Assembly: GCA_963965975.1 (NCBI GenBank) | Contig: OZ014411.1 | Span: 2,589,001 to 2,653,000 of the forward strand | Length of the DNA stretch: 64,000 nucleotides | Direction: 5' to 3' | Source: Xestospongia bergquistia | Lineage: Eukaryota > Porifera > Demospongiae > Haplosclerida > Petrosiidae | In this document: positions 62,251-64,000 of the stretch, in pieces | Layout of the letters: each line of letters begins with the position of its first letter | How positions within the stretch are numbered: the first letter of the stretch is position 1 | Made by a program: the position numbers and the translations under genes | Notes under the pieces: model-generated | The model's input: the letters and a program-made list of their open reading frames with translations, nothing else | What the model was told of the DNA's origin: nothing | The model's database searches: none

Positions 62251-63679
62251 TATAATTATATTGTTAATATTTTGCTAAGTGCTACTATAGTTAATTTTCA
62301 ATTAATAGGATATTTTTTATGCTCCCATTTTTAGTGTTTTGATAATTCTTTAGGTAAAAAATCATTTAGTTTTCAATTACAAAATTAATAATATAAACAA
62401 TTTTGATGTTGGACTGAAGTTATTGTTATGACTATATAAAAGCATCATATAATGTAGAAATGGCATCTGAAACAAGACCACGGTATGAATGATGAAATAT
62501 CTATTTAAGCTATTGTAACCACAATTAAGGCCCTGTACATATTTAGTAAAACTATTTGAAGCTACTTTGTAGTGATCTTTAGACAGCTAGTGATCTTTGT
62601 AGTGATCTTTAGACAGCTAGTGATCTTTGTAGTGATCTTTAGACCCTACTAGGGTCTTGTTTCACATTATATTACATTTTCATGAATTTTAGAGGTTTGT
62701 ATGTACTAACATATATGGTTCTGAGGCTCTGGTAATATTTACTGTGGAACTATTGCTAATAATAAATTTTATATGATTATTCAATTTCATCAATTATAGT
62801 CACATTTTCTTAAATACTCTTCACATTAGTTTATGGTAGTGTTGTCCATTTTATACTCATAACATAGAGTGCTAAAGTTAATATTTCTTGGCAAAAACTT
62901 TATAGCACTAACTCCAACAAGTGCTATCATAGTAATTATTAACACAATAGGATCACTATAATAAAATGTATTAATATCAGGTAGGTTTTGATAATATTTG
63001 AAACAAAAAGGAAATTTCTAAATTTCTAATTTTAATTTTTAAGTTTTTTAAGCGAAAAGTTTAGTCACAGTGTTCATTTTTGCACATTATGTTTGTTGAA
63101 AATAAAGCCAAAACCTACTAGATATTGAATCAATAATATTATTTATTGTCAAGCTATAATTATCAAGTTAGAAATAAAATGGACATGCTATCATTTACAG
63201 ATTCTTATGTGTTTCTGTACACTCATTCTCGTCGCCACTCCTTATACCCACCATAGCTTAAAATACCAATTACAAGAGATGACATGCATGACTCCAAGTG
63301 CCATAAAGCATATAACTTTTGCTGGACTACTTCTTCCTTTCAGAAAACAATGCAGCAACATCGATAAAGCTTCAATAGCACACAAGGTTATAACTATTAT
63401 GCTGACTGACTAAGTGGCCACCCTATGTAGCTGGAAAGGTTACAGTACAAATTGCCTATAGAAAATCTCATGTTTAATACTGATTCCTAGCTGAGGCACC
63501 CATAACTATATACTCACTGAAACTGTCATTGTTATTGCCTACTTTGTATGCATGCCGATTAGGAAAGAATTACTAACACTCTTGTTAAATTATTAGTAAA
63601 TTTATTTTAATAAATACATTTTTTATAATAAGATGGGAATTATGTTTTACCAAGAACGTTTAGCTGACTGCAGAGAACG
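62251..63679. other. Intergenic before SRCR-F
   Basis: Contains the short tandem repeat at 62571-62644. From about 63605 the sequence matches the SRCR-D upstream flank. No gene was recognised; the open frame at 63207-63413 has no domain. Confidence 0.5.
62571..62644. repeat. Tandem repeat, 30-bp unit, about 2.5 copies
   Basis: The unit begins AGTGATCTTTAGACAGCTAG and is repeated without visible differences, which implies recent origin. Confidence 0.9.
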
Positions 63680-63689
63680 TATCACGTGA
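63680..63689. promoter_or_regulatory. E-box TATCACGTGA upstream of SRCR-F
   Basis: About 83 bp before the ATG at 63763, in the same extended context as SRCR-D (TATCACGTGACCTTTTCATA). Confidence 0.6.
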
Positions 63690-63762
63690 CCTTTTCATAA
63701 ACTTATAAGGTGAAAAATTTACAGCCGCCAGTTATTTCAACTAGATTACAGACTAACGCGTG

Positions 63763-64000
63763 ATGATTCCTATTTTGCTGTCACTTTTGTTGATTGGTTT
63801 ACAAGGCGTGGGTAAGTTACTGAAATATATCAGTACATATACTTCTATGTGAAATTGTTTGAAACATTGTCCTGTATAATACAAATTACATTTTTAGCTG
63901 CCTGCACAAATGGTCAAATTCGACTATACGACGGTGTAGCTGCTGTAACAGATAACGGAACGCTTCAAATTTGCAAGAGTGGTCAATGGCGAGCTGTATG
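63763..64000 (+). CDS. SRCR-F: start of the next SRCR receptor gene (truncated by window end)
   Basis: Exon 1 is 63763..63811 (signal peptide MIPILLSLLLIGLQGVG). Exon 2 starts at 63898 and runs off the window. It encodes the first half of SRCR1 with CTNGQIRLYDGVAAVTDN and QWRAVC. Exon sizes and intron phase are as in SRCR-A to SRCR-D. Its promoter and leader are most like SRCR-D. It shows that the array continues to the right. Confidence 0.85.

Noticed and set aside
62571..62644. CRISPR-like array
   Set aside because: The repeats are directly adjacent with no spacers, and the genome is eukaryotic. It is a simple tandem repeat.

Overview
The window looks like nuclear DNA of a sponge, most likely a haplosclerid demosponge of the Amphimedon type. 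This rests on strongly AT-rich sequence, short GT-AG introns (many of 40-100 bp), and the gene types present: an adhesion GPCR, an intronless beta-helix multipass protein with Pmp-like repeats, a death-domain protein, and a large family of scavenger receptor cysteine-rich (SRCR) receptors. No sequence search was possible, so the species assignment is inference. No tRNA, rRNA, CRISPR or operon-like organisation was seen.

Layout. 1-2714 (+): 3' part of an adhesion-type GPCR (GAIN/GPS region, 7TM, long cytoplasmic tail). 2715-4866: non-coding, with a direct repeat and two perfect palindromes. 4867-8337 (+): single-exon 1156-aa surface protein (signal peptide, right-handed beta-helix-like ectodomain with Pmp-type motifs, cysteine cluster, about eight or nine TM helices). 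8338-14553: non-coding, with a perfect 30-bp hairpin, an exon-like remnant, a broken fragment of the beta-helix gene, a foldback transposon with 9-bp target duplications, and a hAT element with 8-bp target duplications and a transposase remnant. 14554-16585 (-): three-exon death-domain gene with a CpG-rich promoter. 16774-21330: dispersed and tandem repeats.

21370-64000 (+): tandem array of SRCR receptor genes, in order SRCR-A (21370-27860, early nonsense codon), SRCR-B (32040-38015), SRCR-C (40659-46345), SRCR-D (51393-58293), an SRCR-E remnant (59511-62250) and the start of SRCR-F (63763-end). Each full copy has the same 13-exon plan: a 49-nt signal-peptide exon; ten exons encoding five SRCR domains, two per domain, with every junction in phase 1; a Ser/Thr/Pro stalk plus first half of the TM; and the rest of the TM plus a short tail.

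How the array could work (inference). The tails keep a Ser-x-Tyr-Asp-Asp/Glu-Ile motif, which fits both the ITIM consensus and a YxxPhi sorting signal, and a C-terminal Asp-x-x-Leu-Leu motif. All five start regions carry TATCACGTGA 70-110 bp upstream of the ATG. The simplest model is a co-regulated, rapidly duplicating family of type I surface receptors for recognition or scavenging, with signalling and/or endosomal trafficking tails. Copy-specific losses (nonsense codon, paired cysteine losses, lost tail motif, stalk length changes) and mosaic flanks indicate birth-and-death evolution with unequal crossing-over or gene conversion.
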